Shown here in pieces: positions 55,493 to 62,334 of a DNA stretch of 64,000 nucleotides. The stretch lies in contig NZ_AP025285.1 of NCBI RefSeq assembly GCF_023168405.1, forward strand, positions 1,486,001-1,550,000, written 5' to 3'. How positions within the stretch are numbered: the stretch's first letter is position 1; every line of letters starts with the position of its first letter. The notes beneath the pieces were generated by a model. That model did not search any database and was not told the DNA's origin. It saw only the letters and a list, made by a program, of their open reading frames with translations. The DNA comes from Leptogranulimonas caecicola. GTDB taxonomy: Bacteria > Actinomycetota > Coriobacteriia > Coriobacteriales > Atopobiaceae. The position numbers and the translations under genes are program-made.

Positions 55493-56607
55493 TGGCAGAC
55501 GCAACTGTAGCCCAGCTTACCTCGGTGGATCCGGCCCCGGCCCAAACCTGGAACTGGCTCAAGATCAACTCCGGCACCCTGGAGGTGCCTCTCTCTGACG
55601 CCCTGGCCTCCATGGACGGCCATCAGCTCGCCCAGCTGGCAGACACCCAAGTGCCTCCTGAGGCCCAAGGCCTGCTTTTGGGCGTGGGCACCCAAGCCAC
55701 CGGCTGGATCGACGGCGACGCCACCGCCCGCCAGGTGGTGCGCGTGGGCGCCGGGGAGACCCTGGATGAGCCGGTCACCATCCTTTGCGAAGCCGCCCAG
55801 GGCGACCGCGTCCAGACCACGGTGGTCTTGGAGGAGGACAGCTCCTGCCAGATCGTGGCGCTGGCCTTAGGCAAAGAAACCGACAAGGGCACCTCCGGCC
55901 AAGCGCTTCGCATCGTGGCAGAGCCTGGCGCCAAAGCCACGGTGTACCTGCTCATCGCCCAGGGAGACAACCAACAGCACATCGACGGGGTGGGGGCTCT
56001 TCTCGGCGAGGACGCCACGCTGGACATCCATCACTACATCTTGGGCAGCCAGTCTTCGGCTACCGGCGTGTTTGTGGACCTGGTGGGTCAAAACGCCTCT
56101 CTCAACGCCACCCTTTCCTATGTGGGCCGCGCCAACCAGACGGTGGACATGGCGTACCAGGTGCTCCATCACGGGCGTCGCACCTCGACGCTCATCGGCG
56201 CCAACGGCGTGCTTTTGGGCAACGCCCACAAAACGCTGAGGGCCACCATCGACCTCTCCCGAGGCTGCAAGGGCGCCGAGGGCACAGAGACAGAGACCGT
56301 GCTGCTGGCCGGCGACCAGGTGGTCAACAAGACGCTGCCCACCATCCTGTGCTCCGAGGACGATGTGGCTGGCAACCACGGCGCCACCATTGGCTCGCTC
56401 TCGGCTGAACAGGCCTTCTACCTCGCCTGCCGCGGCTTGTCCGCCGCAGATGCCAACGACCTTATGGCCGAGGCCATCGTGGACGCCGCTGCAGCCGCCC
56501 TGCCGCCCCAAGCCTCCGAGGCCGTCATCGCATGGGCCCAGGACAACCTGGGTGACGAAGGGGCGGAAAACGCCCGAGCGGCCGCTCAGCTTGCCCGCGA
56601 GTTCTAA
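55492..56607 (+). CDS. sufD: SufD Fe-S scaffold subunit
   Basis: Partner of SufB and SufC, 371 residues of right-handed beta-helix. Seen: VRVGAGETLDEPVTIL, LGSQSSATGVFVDLVGQNA, GRRTSTLIGANGVLLGNAHKTLRATIDLSRGCKGAEGTE and the conserved ACRGLSAADANDLMAEAI near the C-terminus, with His in GNHGATIGSL as the likely iron ligand. The ATG overlaps the sufB stop. 84 bases then separate it from sufS. Confidence 0.95.
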   Translation: MADATVAQLTSVDPAPAQTWNWLKINSGTLEVPLSDALASMDGHQLAQLADTQVPPEAQGLLLGVGTQATGWIDGDATARQVVRVGAGETLDEPVTILCEAAQGDRVQTTVVLEEDSSCQIVALALGKETDKGTSGQALRIVAEPGAKATVYLLIAQGDNQQHIDGVGALLGEDATLDIHHYILGSQSSATGVFVDLVGQNASLNATLSYVGRANQTVDMAYQVLHHGRRTSTLIGANGVLLGNAHKTLRATIDLSRGCKGAEGTETETVLLAGDQVVNKTLPTILCSEDDVAGNHGATIGSLSAEQAFYLACRGLSAADANDLMAEAIVDAAAAALPPQASEAVIAWAQDNLGDEGAENARAAAQLAREF

Positions 56608-56691
56608 GGCGCTCGGCTTCGCGCTCCTCGCAAAGCGCCCACGCCGCCCCACGGTCGCTCTTCTCCCCTCTTGCCTTTAAGGAGGCGCTCT

Positions 56692-58182
56692 ATGACTTCT
56701 GATTCCTCTTCTATCCAAGCCCCCGCCACCTCCTCGGATGCTGCCAGCAACTCCACTCAAGTGGCCCCGGCCGCTCCCAGCCCCGCGGAGCCTACCTCTA
56801 CGCAGATGGGACCCCGCACCCAAAACGCCGCCCCTGCGCAGGATGCCTTGACCTATGCCACCGCCTGCGACTCTTCAGTGGGCTCCCGCGGCCCGGGTGA
56901 CTTGGCAGAGACGGCCCAGCTTACGGCCTCTCCGCACTTATCGGCAGAAGAGGCGGCGAACATCCAGATCAACCCCTATAAGGCCGACTTCCCGCTCTTT
57001 GCCGCAAAGCCCGGCACCTTCTTCTTAGACTCCGCAGCCACCGCCCAACGCCCTGCCTGCGTCCTAGAAGCCCAGGAGAAGTTCTACGAGAGCACCAACG
57101 CCAACCCGCTGCGTGGCCTCTACGAGCTGTCAGTCGAGGCCACAGAAGCCATCGATGCCGCCCGCGCCAAGGTGGCCCGCTTCATTGGCGCCGATGACCC
57201 TCGAGAAATTATCTTCACTCGCAACACCACCGAGTCGCTCAACTTGACAGCCCGCTCCTTGGGCGACCTGCTGCTTCGCCCTGGCGACGAGGTGGTCATC
57301 ACCGTCATGGAGCACCACTCCAACCTCATCCCCTGGCAGCAGATCTGCCGAGCAGCCCACGCCAAGCTGGTCTACATGTATCCCGACCAGGAGGGGCACC
57401 TATCCGACCAAGAGATTGCCGAGAAGATCGGCCCCCGCGCCCGCATCGTCTCGGTGGCCCATGTCTCCAACGTGCTAGGCATCGAGAACCCAGTGAAAAA
57501 GATCGCTGAGCGCGCCCATGAGCAGGGCGCCGTCTGCATCGTGGACGCCGCCCAGTCTGCGCCTCACATGAGAATCGACGTCAAAGAGCTGGGTTGCGAC
57601 GTGTTGGCCTTCTCGGCCCACAAGGTCTTTGGCCCCATGGGCATCGGCGTGCTTTGGGCCAAGATGGACCTGCTCGAAGCCATGCCGCCCTTCCTTACCG
57701 GCGGCGAGATGATCGACTCAGTGACCGAAACCGAGGCCGTCTGGGCCCCCGTCCCCGAGAAGTTCGAGGCCGGCACCCAAGACGCCGCCGGCATCCACGC
57801 CACAGGGGTCGCCCTGGACTATGTGGACGCCGTGGGCATGGACGCCATCCAGGCCCGCGAGCAGGCCCTGGTCACCTATCTCTACAATCGGCTCGCCAGC
57901 CTGCCCTACGTCACCATCTATGGCCCCACCAACCCGGTCAAGCGCCACGGTGTGGTGGCGTTCAACCTGGACGGCATCCACCCGCATGATGTCTCTAGTC
58001 TGCTGGATACCAAGCATGTATGCATCCGCGCTGGCCACCACTGCGCCCAGCCTTTGCTGCTGCGCCTGGGAGTGGACAACACCAACCGCGCTTCGGTTGC
58101 ATTCTACAACGATAAATCCGACATCGACGCCCTTGTCGATGGCCTTGACTTTGTTTGGGGGATCTTCAATGGGAGCCGCTGA
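56692..58182 (+). CDS. sufS: SufS cysteine desulfurase with low-complexity N-terminal extension
   Basis: PLP enzyme that takes sulfur from cysteine as a persulfide. 496 residues: the enzyme proper starts near residue 90 (INPYKADFPLF) and the first part is Ser/Thr/Pro/Ala/Gln-rich and probably disordered. Most SufS are about 405-420 residues. PLP-binding features are EHHSNLIPW, DAAQSAPHM and the Schiff-base Lys in AFSAHKVFGPMG; the catalytic Cys lies in RAGHHCAQPLL. The ATG at 56692 has AAGGAGG six to seven bases upstream, so the extension is real. It overlaps sufU by 14 bases. Confidence 0.95.
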   Translation: MTSDSSSIQAPATSSDAASNSTQVAPAAPSPAEPTSTQMGPRTQNAAPAQDALTYATACDSSVGSRGPGDLAETAQLTASPHLSAEEAANIQINPYKADFPLFAAKPGTFFLDSAATAQRPACVLEAQEKFYESTNANPLRGLYELSVEATEAIDAARAKVARFIGADDPREIIFTRNTTESLNLTARSLGDLLLRPGDEVVITVMEHHSNLIPWQQICRAAHAKLVYMYPDQEGHLSDQEIAEKIGPRARIVSVAHVSNVLGIENPVKKIAERAHEQGAVCIVDAAQSAPHMRIDVKELGCDVLAFSAHKVFGPMGIGVLWAKMDLLEAMPPFLTGGEMIDSVTETEAVWAPVPEKFEAGTQDAAGIHATGVALDYVDAVGMDAIQAREQALVTYLYNRLASLPYVTIYGPTNPVKRHGVVAFNLDGIHPHDVSSLLDTKHVCIRAGHHCAQPLLLRLGVDNTNRASVAFYNDKSDIDALVDGLDFVWGIFNGSR

Positions 58183-58684
58183 TCTTTACACACCCGCCCT
58201 GCTGGAGCACGTGAGCCATCCGGATTACAACTACGAGCTGGAGGGCGCCACCTGCTCCCATGAGGGCATCAACCCCAGCTGCGGCGATGACCTCACCCTC
58301 CATGTGAAGCTGGGAGACGACGGCGCCATCGAGGACGCCTCCTGGACCGGCGTGGGTTGCGCGGTAAGCCAAGGCTCTGCCGACATGATGAGCGACCTGG
58401 TCATTGGCCGCACCCCTGCCGAAGCCAAACAGCTTTGCAACCTCTTTGGCCGCATGGTGCGCGGCGAGACTCTGAGCGACGCCGAGCGCGAGGAGCTGGA
58501 CGAAGCCATCTGCCTGGAATCCATCTCCCATATGCCCGCCCGCGTCAAATGCGCCGAGCTGGCCTGGCGCACTTTGGACGAGATGCTCTCCGGCGCCACC
58601 GAGCCTTCCTCCACCGAGGGCGACGATGCTGCTGCTAACTCCCCCGCCCCGGCAACGGCAGCCAGCCCCCAGGACGGTCGTTAG
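58169..58684 (+). CDS. sufU: SufU sulfur-transfer protein
   Basis: Zinc-dependent acceptor of sulfur from SufS in Gram-positive SUF systems, 171 residues. Zinc ligands: Cys in GINPSCGDDLTL, Cys in GVGCAVSQGSADMM, and Cys in PARVKCAELAW, with the Asp of CGDD. The C-terminal 30 residues are a Ser/Thr/Ala/Pro tail not usual in SufU. The start at 58169 lies inside the sufS end, so translation is coupled. Confidence 0.94.
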   Translation: MGAADLYTPALLEHVSHPDYNYELEGATCSHEGINPSCGDDLTLHVKLGDDGAIEDASWTGVGCAVSQGSADMMSDLVIGRTPAEAKQLCNLFGRMVRGETLSDAEREELDEAICLESISHMPARVKCAELAWRTLDEMLSGATEPSSTEGDDAAANSPAPATAASPQDGR

Positions 58685-58685
58685 C

Positions 58686-59135
58686 ATGACCGGAGCCATT
58701 TCTACCAAGGGCCGCTATGCCCTGCGCGTCATGCTCGACATTGGCCGCCGAGACGGCTGGGTCTCTCTGGGTGACATCGCCCAGCGCCAAAATATCTCCC
58801 GCAAGTACCTGGAGCAGGTCATGTCTCTGCTCATCAAAGCGGGCTATGTGAAGAGCCAGCGCGGCAAGGGCGGCGGCTATCGCTTGGCCGAATCCCCGGA
58901 GCACTACACCGTTGGAGCTATTTTACGCGTTGCCGAGAATGGCCCCCTCACACCTGTGAGCTGCCTGGATTGCACCACCGATACGCTCTGTCCCCGCGCC
59001 GACGAATGCCCCACCCTGCCCCTCTGGCGCGAGCTGGGAGAGGTGACTGCGCGTTTCTTGGACTCCAAGACGTTGGCAGACCTTTTGGTAGACGCTAACG
59101 GCAATCCTGTGGAAGAGATTCCCAGCTGCCGCTAA
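58686..59135 (+). CDS. Rrf2-family regulator (IscR/SufR-like)
   Basis: 149 residues. Winged helix: STKGRYALRVMLDIGRRDGW, then ISRKYLEQVMSLLIKAGYVKSQRGKGGGYRL. The cluster-binding region has Cys in SCLDCTTDTLCPRADECP, four cysteines, enough for an Fe-S cluster. One base after the sufU stop, so it is the last gene of the operon; it probably senses cluster status and regulates suf. In many relatives this gene comes first instead. The tandem repeat at 53019-53060 is a candidate operator. Confidence 0.92.
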   Translation: MTGAISTKGRYALRVMLDIGRRDGWVSLGDIAQRQNISRKYLEQVMSLLIKAGYVKSQRGKGGGYRLAESPEHYTVGAILRVAENGPLTPVSCLDCTTDTLCPRADECPTLPLWRELGEVTARFLDSKTLADLLVDANGNPVEEIPSCR

Positions 59136-59234
59136 GCTGGCTACAGGTTTGCTGCTGCAAGCTGTTGTCTGCAAGAACAGGCGCAACAGGCACTTCAGGT
59201 CAGGCACTTCAGGTCTCAGATCAACTAGCTACGT

Positions 59235-59333
59235 CCCTCTAAAAATAAGCTACCTTAGCTACATATATGTAGCTAAGGTAGCTTTTCTTTATCGGTTACA
59301 CTAAATGTAACTAACGTAGATTGTTTTCTGAGG
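59235..59333. repeat. intergenic palindromic repeat, copy C
   Basis: About 99 bp. Left part CCCTCTAAAAATA then a perfect 38-bp palindrome (59247-59284, half AAGCTACCTTAGCTACATA) ending in TTTTCTTT. The right part carries GTAACTAACGTAG and TTTTCTGAGG. Same unit and ends as copies A and B. Confidence 0.72.
59247..59292 (+). terminator. 38-bp perfect palindrome with T-rich tail, probable terminator of the suf operon
   Basis: 19-base arms followed by TTTTCTTT, 112 bases past the rrf2 stop. It is part of repeat C, so a repeat appears to serve as the operon's terminator. Confidence 0.6.
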
Positions 59334-59443
59334 CAATCCTACCCCATACCCGCCAAGCTGAGGTACTCCTATCCCATACCAACCAGGCACGTTAAACGAG
59401 TCGCCAGGCATTCCGGTGAAGCGCAATCACGCCGCACACAGCC

Positions 59444-60703
59444 TTAGGCAGGCCAACCTCCGCGCCACTGGCCAAGGCCACCGTAGAGCGGGCGCAAAGA
59501 AACGCCTACGCGCTCGTTACCGGCATCGATGATCATATTGTTGCCGGCATAGATGCCCACATGGCCGCTGTGCCACACCAAGTCGCCGGGAAGCAGCTGG
59601 CTCACGGGCTTCTTGGGAGTGCGGTCTGCCTGGCTCTCGGAGTAGTGGGGCAGGCTGATGCCAGCCTGAGCAAAGCAGTACATGGTAAAGCCAGAGCAGT
59701 CAAAGCGGCGGCCCACAGGATCGCAGGCACCATAGGCATAACGGCTACCAATCATGGAATAAGCGGCGTCCAGCACGGCTTGGCGGGCAGAGGAGCTACC
59801 CTGAGGGCGCGAAGTGGTGCCGGAGGAGGAGCCGCCGCCGGAAGCGCTGGAGTTTCCACCGCTCGTGCCTCCGCCGTTGTTAGAAGCACCGCCACCATTG
59901 TTGGAAGCACCGCCACTGTTGCTGCCGTTGCTAGAGGCTCCCCCACCGTTGTTGGAGGTATTGCTCAGGGCGTTGTTCACCGTGGCAGCCACCTCGTTGC
60001 GGGCAGAGGCAGCCTCTTGCTCGGCTTGGGCTCTGGCCGCTTCTTGCTCCTCTGCGAGCTTGGCCTTGACGTCGGCATCCAAGCCGTTCACATAGGCCTC
60101 CGCGTCAGCGACGGCAGAGTTCAAAGAAGCTTGCTGGCTTTCCTGATCGGCCAATAGCTGGGTTTGCTCGGTCTTCTGGTTCTCCAGCTGGGTCTTGGTG
60201 GCTTCCAGCGTCACCTTTTGGTTCTCCAGCGACGTCTGCAAGTCCTTGGTCTGCTGAATGGTGTCTGCCTGCTGTTGCGAGACCTTGTCGGCGTAATAGA
60301 CGCGAGAAATAAAGTCATCAAAGCTGTTGGCGTTGAGAATGATGGAGAGGAAGTCAAGGCCGCCAGCTTTGTAGTCCAGGGCGACGGTGCGGCCAAGGTT
60401 GGAGCGGCGCTCGGCCAGCTCGGCGGTTTTGGCCTCGATGTCTGCCTGGGTATCGCTGATCTTTTGGTTGGACTCGTCGATTTGGGCTTGGGTCTCTGCC
60501 AGCTTGACCTTGGTGCCGTTGAGCTGCTCGCTTACCGAGCCGGCTTGATCGTAGAGGTCGTCCAAGCGAGCGTTGGCCGCATCGAGCTTGGCCTGCAAAT
60601 CAGAAGCGGTGTCTGCATAGACAGGAGCGGGAGCCACAGCTCCCAAAGACAGTGCCAGCAACGTGGCTCCAGCGAGACCACAGAGTTTGGTTTTTAGCGT
60701 CAT
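59444..60703 (-). CDS. secreted NlpC/P60 peptidoglycan hydrolase with coiled-coil N-terminus
   Basis: D,L-endopeptidase cutting cell-wall peptides, 419 residues. Signal peptide with AVAPAPVYA-DT as probable cleavage. Residues about 32-240 are a long coiled coil with many Gln/Glu/Lys (PcsB/CwlO-like), then a Gly/Ser/Asn linker of about 60 residues, then the NlpC/P60 domain. Catalytic Cys is in RFDCSGFTMYC, His in SGHVGIYAG, and the third polar residue is Asn in DAGNERVG. GAGAGG lies before the ATG. Such coiled coils normally meet FtsEX or regulate access; that is family knowledge. Upstream is a folded leader (60758-60828). Confidence 0.95.
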   Translation of the reverse strand: MTLKTKLCGLAGATLLALSLGAVAPAPVYADTASDLQAKLDAANARLDDLYDQAGSVSEQLNGTKVKLAETQAQIDESNQKISDTQADIEAKTAELAERRSNLGRTVALDYKAGGLDFLSIILNANSFDDFISRVYYADKVSQQQADTIQQTKDLQTSLENQKVTLEATKTQLENQKTEQTQLLADQESQQASLNSAVADAEAYVNGLDADVKAKLAEEQEAARAQAEQEAASARNEVAATVNNALSNTSNNGGGASSNGSNSGGASNNGGGASNNGGGTSGGNSSASGGGSSSGTTSRPQGSSSARQAVLDAAYSMIGSRYAYGACDPVGRRFDCSGFTMYCFAQAGISLPHYSESQADRTPKKPVSQLLPGDLVWHSGHVGIYAGNNMIIDAGNERVGVSLRPLYGGLGQWRGGWPA

Positions 60704-60757
60704 GGCGCCTCTCTTGGTTGCATATATAGTGTTCCGGCTAGACGCGAGGCTCAGAAG

Positions 60758-60828
60758 TAGAGAATCGCCGCCGGGGAATGGGGCTTGAGTGTTCCCAAGA
60801 GACGGGTGTCATCCCATGGGATTCTCTA
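60758..60828 (-). promoter_or_regulatory. structured 5' leader upstream of the NlpC/P60 gene
   Basis: TAGAGAATC (60758-60766) pairs with GATTCTCTA (60820-60828), enclosing 53 bases with further G/C-rich arms. It lies 55-125 bases before the ATG. Cell-wall hydrolase genes in actinobacteria often carry c-di-AMP riboswitches, but the known sequence core is not recognisable here except for ACCCGTC, so this is only a candidate. Confidence 0.35.
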
Positions 60829-60983
60829 TTCTAGAGGGCCTATCTGCTCATAAGCGTAACTGAGCAGCACCTCCATAGACCCTAAATGCGGCCAGCGGCG
60901 CAAAATCAGTTCCAAACTGCATCGCAAATGGGACCTGCCGATAAAAACAACCCCCTTGAGCTGGGTAAACAAAAAGTCCCCTG

Positions 60984-61018
60984 AAAAAAGAAAAGACCCC
61001 ACCGGAGCGGGGCCTTTT
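60984..61018 (-). terminator. Rho-independent terminator of fba
   Basis: AAAAGGCCCC (minus, 61018-61009) pairs 9 of 10 with 60991-61000; a T-rich tail follows on the minus strand (60984-60989). A copy of TTTTCTCGGCA (61015-61025) overlaps its base. Confidence 0.82.
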
Positions 61019-61140
61019 CTCGGCATTGAAGGAAGGGGATTTGAGATTGCACCTTCCTGATATGTCAGTGAAAGGCGATACGATGCCTTTTGGGCCTCGC
61101 CAGCAGCGCAAAAGCAGCAAGCAAAGCCGTGAGCGAGAGG

Positions 61141-62013
61141 TTAGTTCCAGCCCTTGTTGGCAGAGCCAAACTCCTGGATCTTCTCGGCGGTCTTGGCCTT
61201 GATGGCCTCGGCGCCGGGCTTCAGGAGCTTGCGGGGGTCGAAGCCCTTCTCCTTCTTGAGGCCGCCGTCGGCGATGTAGGCCTCGGTGGCGTCGGCAAAG
61301 ACTACCTGGAGCTCAGTATTGACGTTGATCTTGGCAACGCCCAGGTCGATGGCCTTGGCGATCTGGTCGGCGGGGATGCCGGTGCCGCCGTGAAGTACCA
61401 GAGGCAGATCGCCCACCTCGGCCTTGATGGCCTTGAGCACGTCGAACTGCAGGCCGGTCCAGTTGGCAGGATAGAGGCCGTGGATATTGCCGATGCCGGC
61501 GGCCAGCATATCGACGCCCAGCTCTGCGATGGCCTTGCACTCGGCAGGATCGGCGCACTCGCCAGTGCCGGTGATGCCGTCCTCGGTGCCGCCGATGGAG
61601 CCCACCTCAGCCTCGATGGAGATGCCCTTGGAGTGGCAGATCTTCACCAGCTCAGCAGTGTTCTTCATGTTGACGTCGAAGTTCTCCTCATGGGAGCCGT
61701 CGTACATGACGGAGGTGAAGCCGGCGTCGATGCACTCCAGGCAGGCGTCGTAAGAGCCGTGATCCAGGTGCAGGGCCACGGGCACAGTGAGGTCGAGAGC
61801 GTCATACATGGCGTGGACCAAGGCAGACACGGTCTTGTAGCCGGTCTGGTACTTGCCGGCGCTCATGGAGCACTGAATGATGAGGGGGGACTGGGTCTCC
61901 TCGGCAGCCGTCATGATGGCATGGCACCACTCAAGGTCGTTAGTGTTGAAAGCGCCTACGGCATAGTGACCGGCCACGGCATTGTCGAGCATTTGCTTTG
62001 CGTTGACGAGCAT
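61141..62013 (-). CDS. fba: class II fructose-bisphosphate aldolase
   Basis: Zinc-dependent aldolase splitting fructose-1,6-bisphosphate, 290 residues. Zinc ligands: His in PVALHLDHGSYD (with the catalytic Asp), later His in IGNIHGLYP and LHGGTGIP. Other landmarks are EAEVGSIGGTEDG (metal/phosphate loop) and INVNTELQ. GGAGG precedes the ATG. Codon use is as biased as enolase. Ends in a clear terminator. Confidence 0.97.
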   Translation of the reverse strand: MLVNAKQMLDNAVAGHYAVGAFNTNDLEWCHAIMTAAEETQSPLIIQCSMSAGKYQTGYKTVSALVHAMYDALDLTVPVALHLDHGSYDACLECIDAGFTSVMYDGSHEENFDVNMKNTAELVKICHSKGISIEAEVGSIGGTEDGITGTGECADPAECKAIAELGVDMLAAGIGNIHGLYPANWTGLQFDVLKAIKAEVGDLPLVLHGGTGIPADQIAKAIDLGVAKINVNTELQVVFADATEAYIADGGLKKEKGFDPRKLLKPGAEAIKAKTAEKIQEFGSANKGWN

Positions 62014-62334
62014 GTCTAACCTCCATTGGTCAAGGTGTCGTCAAGGGTCCCCTTCCTGTGGCGACCCACACATCTATGGTCATTATGACGGGCCGCAGCC
62101 GCGGGCTACCCCCTCGATCCTTGATTTGCTCCAAATTTCCGATGAAATGCCCAAAGTCCCTCTCTTCGCTCGCAAATATGTCCTTTTATCAGCGGTCATT
62201 TATCTTTGTACTAATAACAATGCCCCCTCTTCTGCATCCAAAAGATGAGAAGGGAGGGCATCGCGAAAGGGCTTCAAGGCGTCATCGCCAGCGGCTCCCG
62301 TTGCCGAGAAACCCGTGCCGCCTCAACCTAGAAC
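62014..62334. other. 321-base gap between fba and the LPXTG gene
   Basis: AT-rich promoter area for fba (62140-62220). An imperfect hairpin around 62220-62262 and the perfect copy of the dispersed word at 62302-62314. A small palindrome CCTAGAACCTAGG is at 62327-62339. No gene seen. Confidence 0.5.
62302..62314 (+). repeat. copy of dispersed word TGCCGAGAAACCC, intergenic
   Basis: Exact copy in a non-coding gap; flanks TTG before and GTG after match the gatB copy. It lies in the probable terminator region of the LPXTG gene. Confidence 0.7.

Larger units (their letters stand above)
59136..59443. other. 308-base convergent gap with repeat C
   Basis: Between the rrf2 and NlpC/P60 stops. Contains repeat C (59235-59333), whose hairpin probably terminates one or both transcripts. 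Nearby GGCACTTCAGGTCAGGCACTTCAGGTC is a short tandem repeat (59187-59214). No gene seen. Confidence 0.55.
60704..61140. other. 437-base gap: leader of the NlpC/P60 gene and end of fba
   Basis: Holds the structured leader (60758-60828), the hairpin CTGCTCA/TGAGCAG (60844-60867), ATCCCATGGGAT (60811-60822), and the aldolase terminator (60984-61018). No gene seen. Confidence 0.5.
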
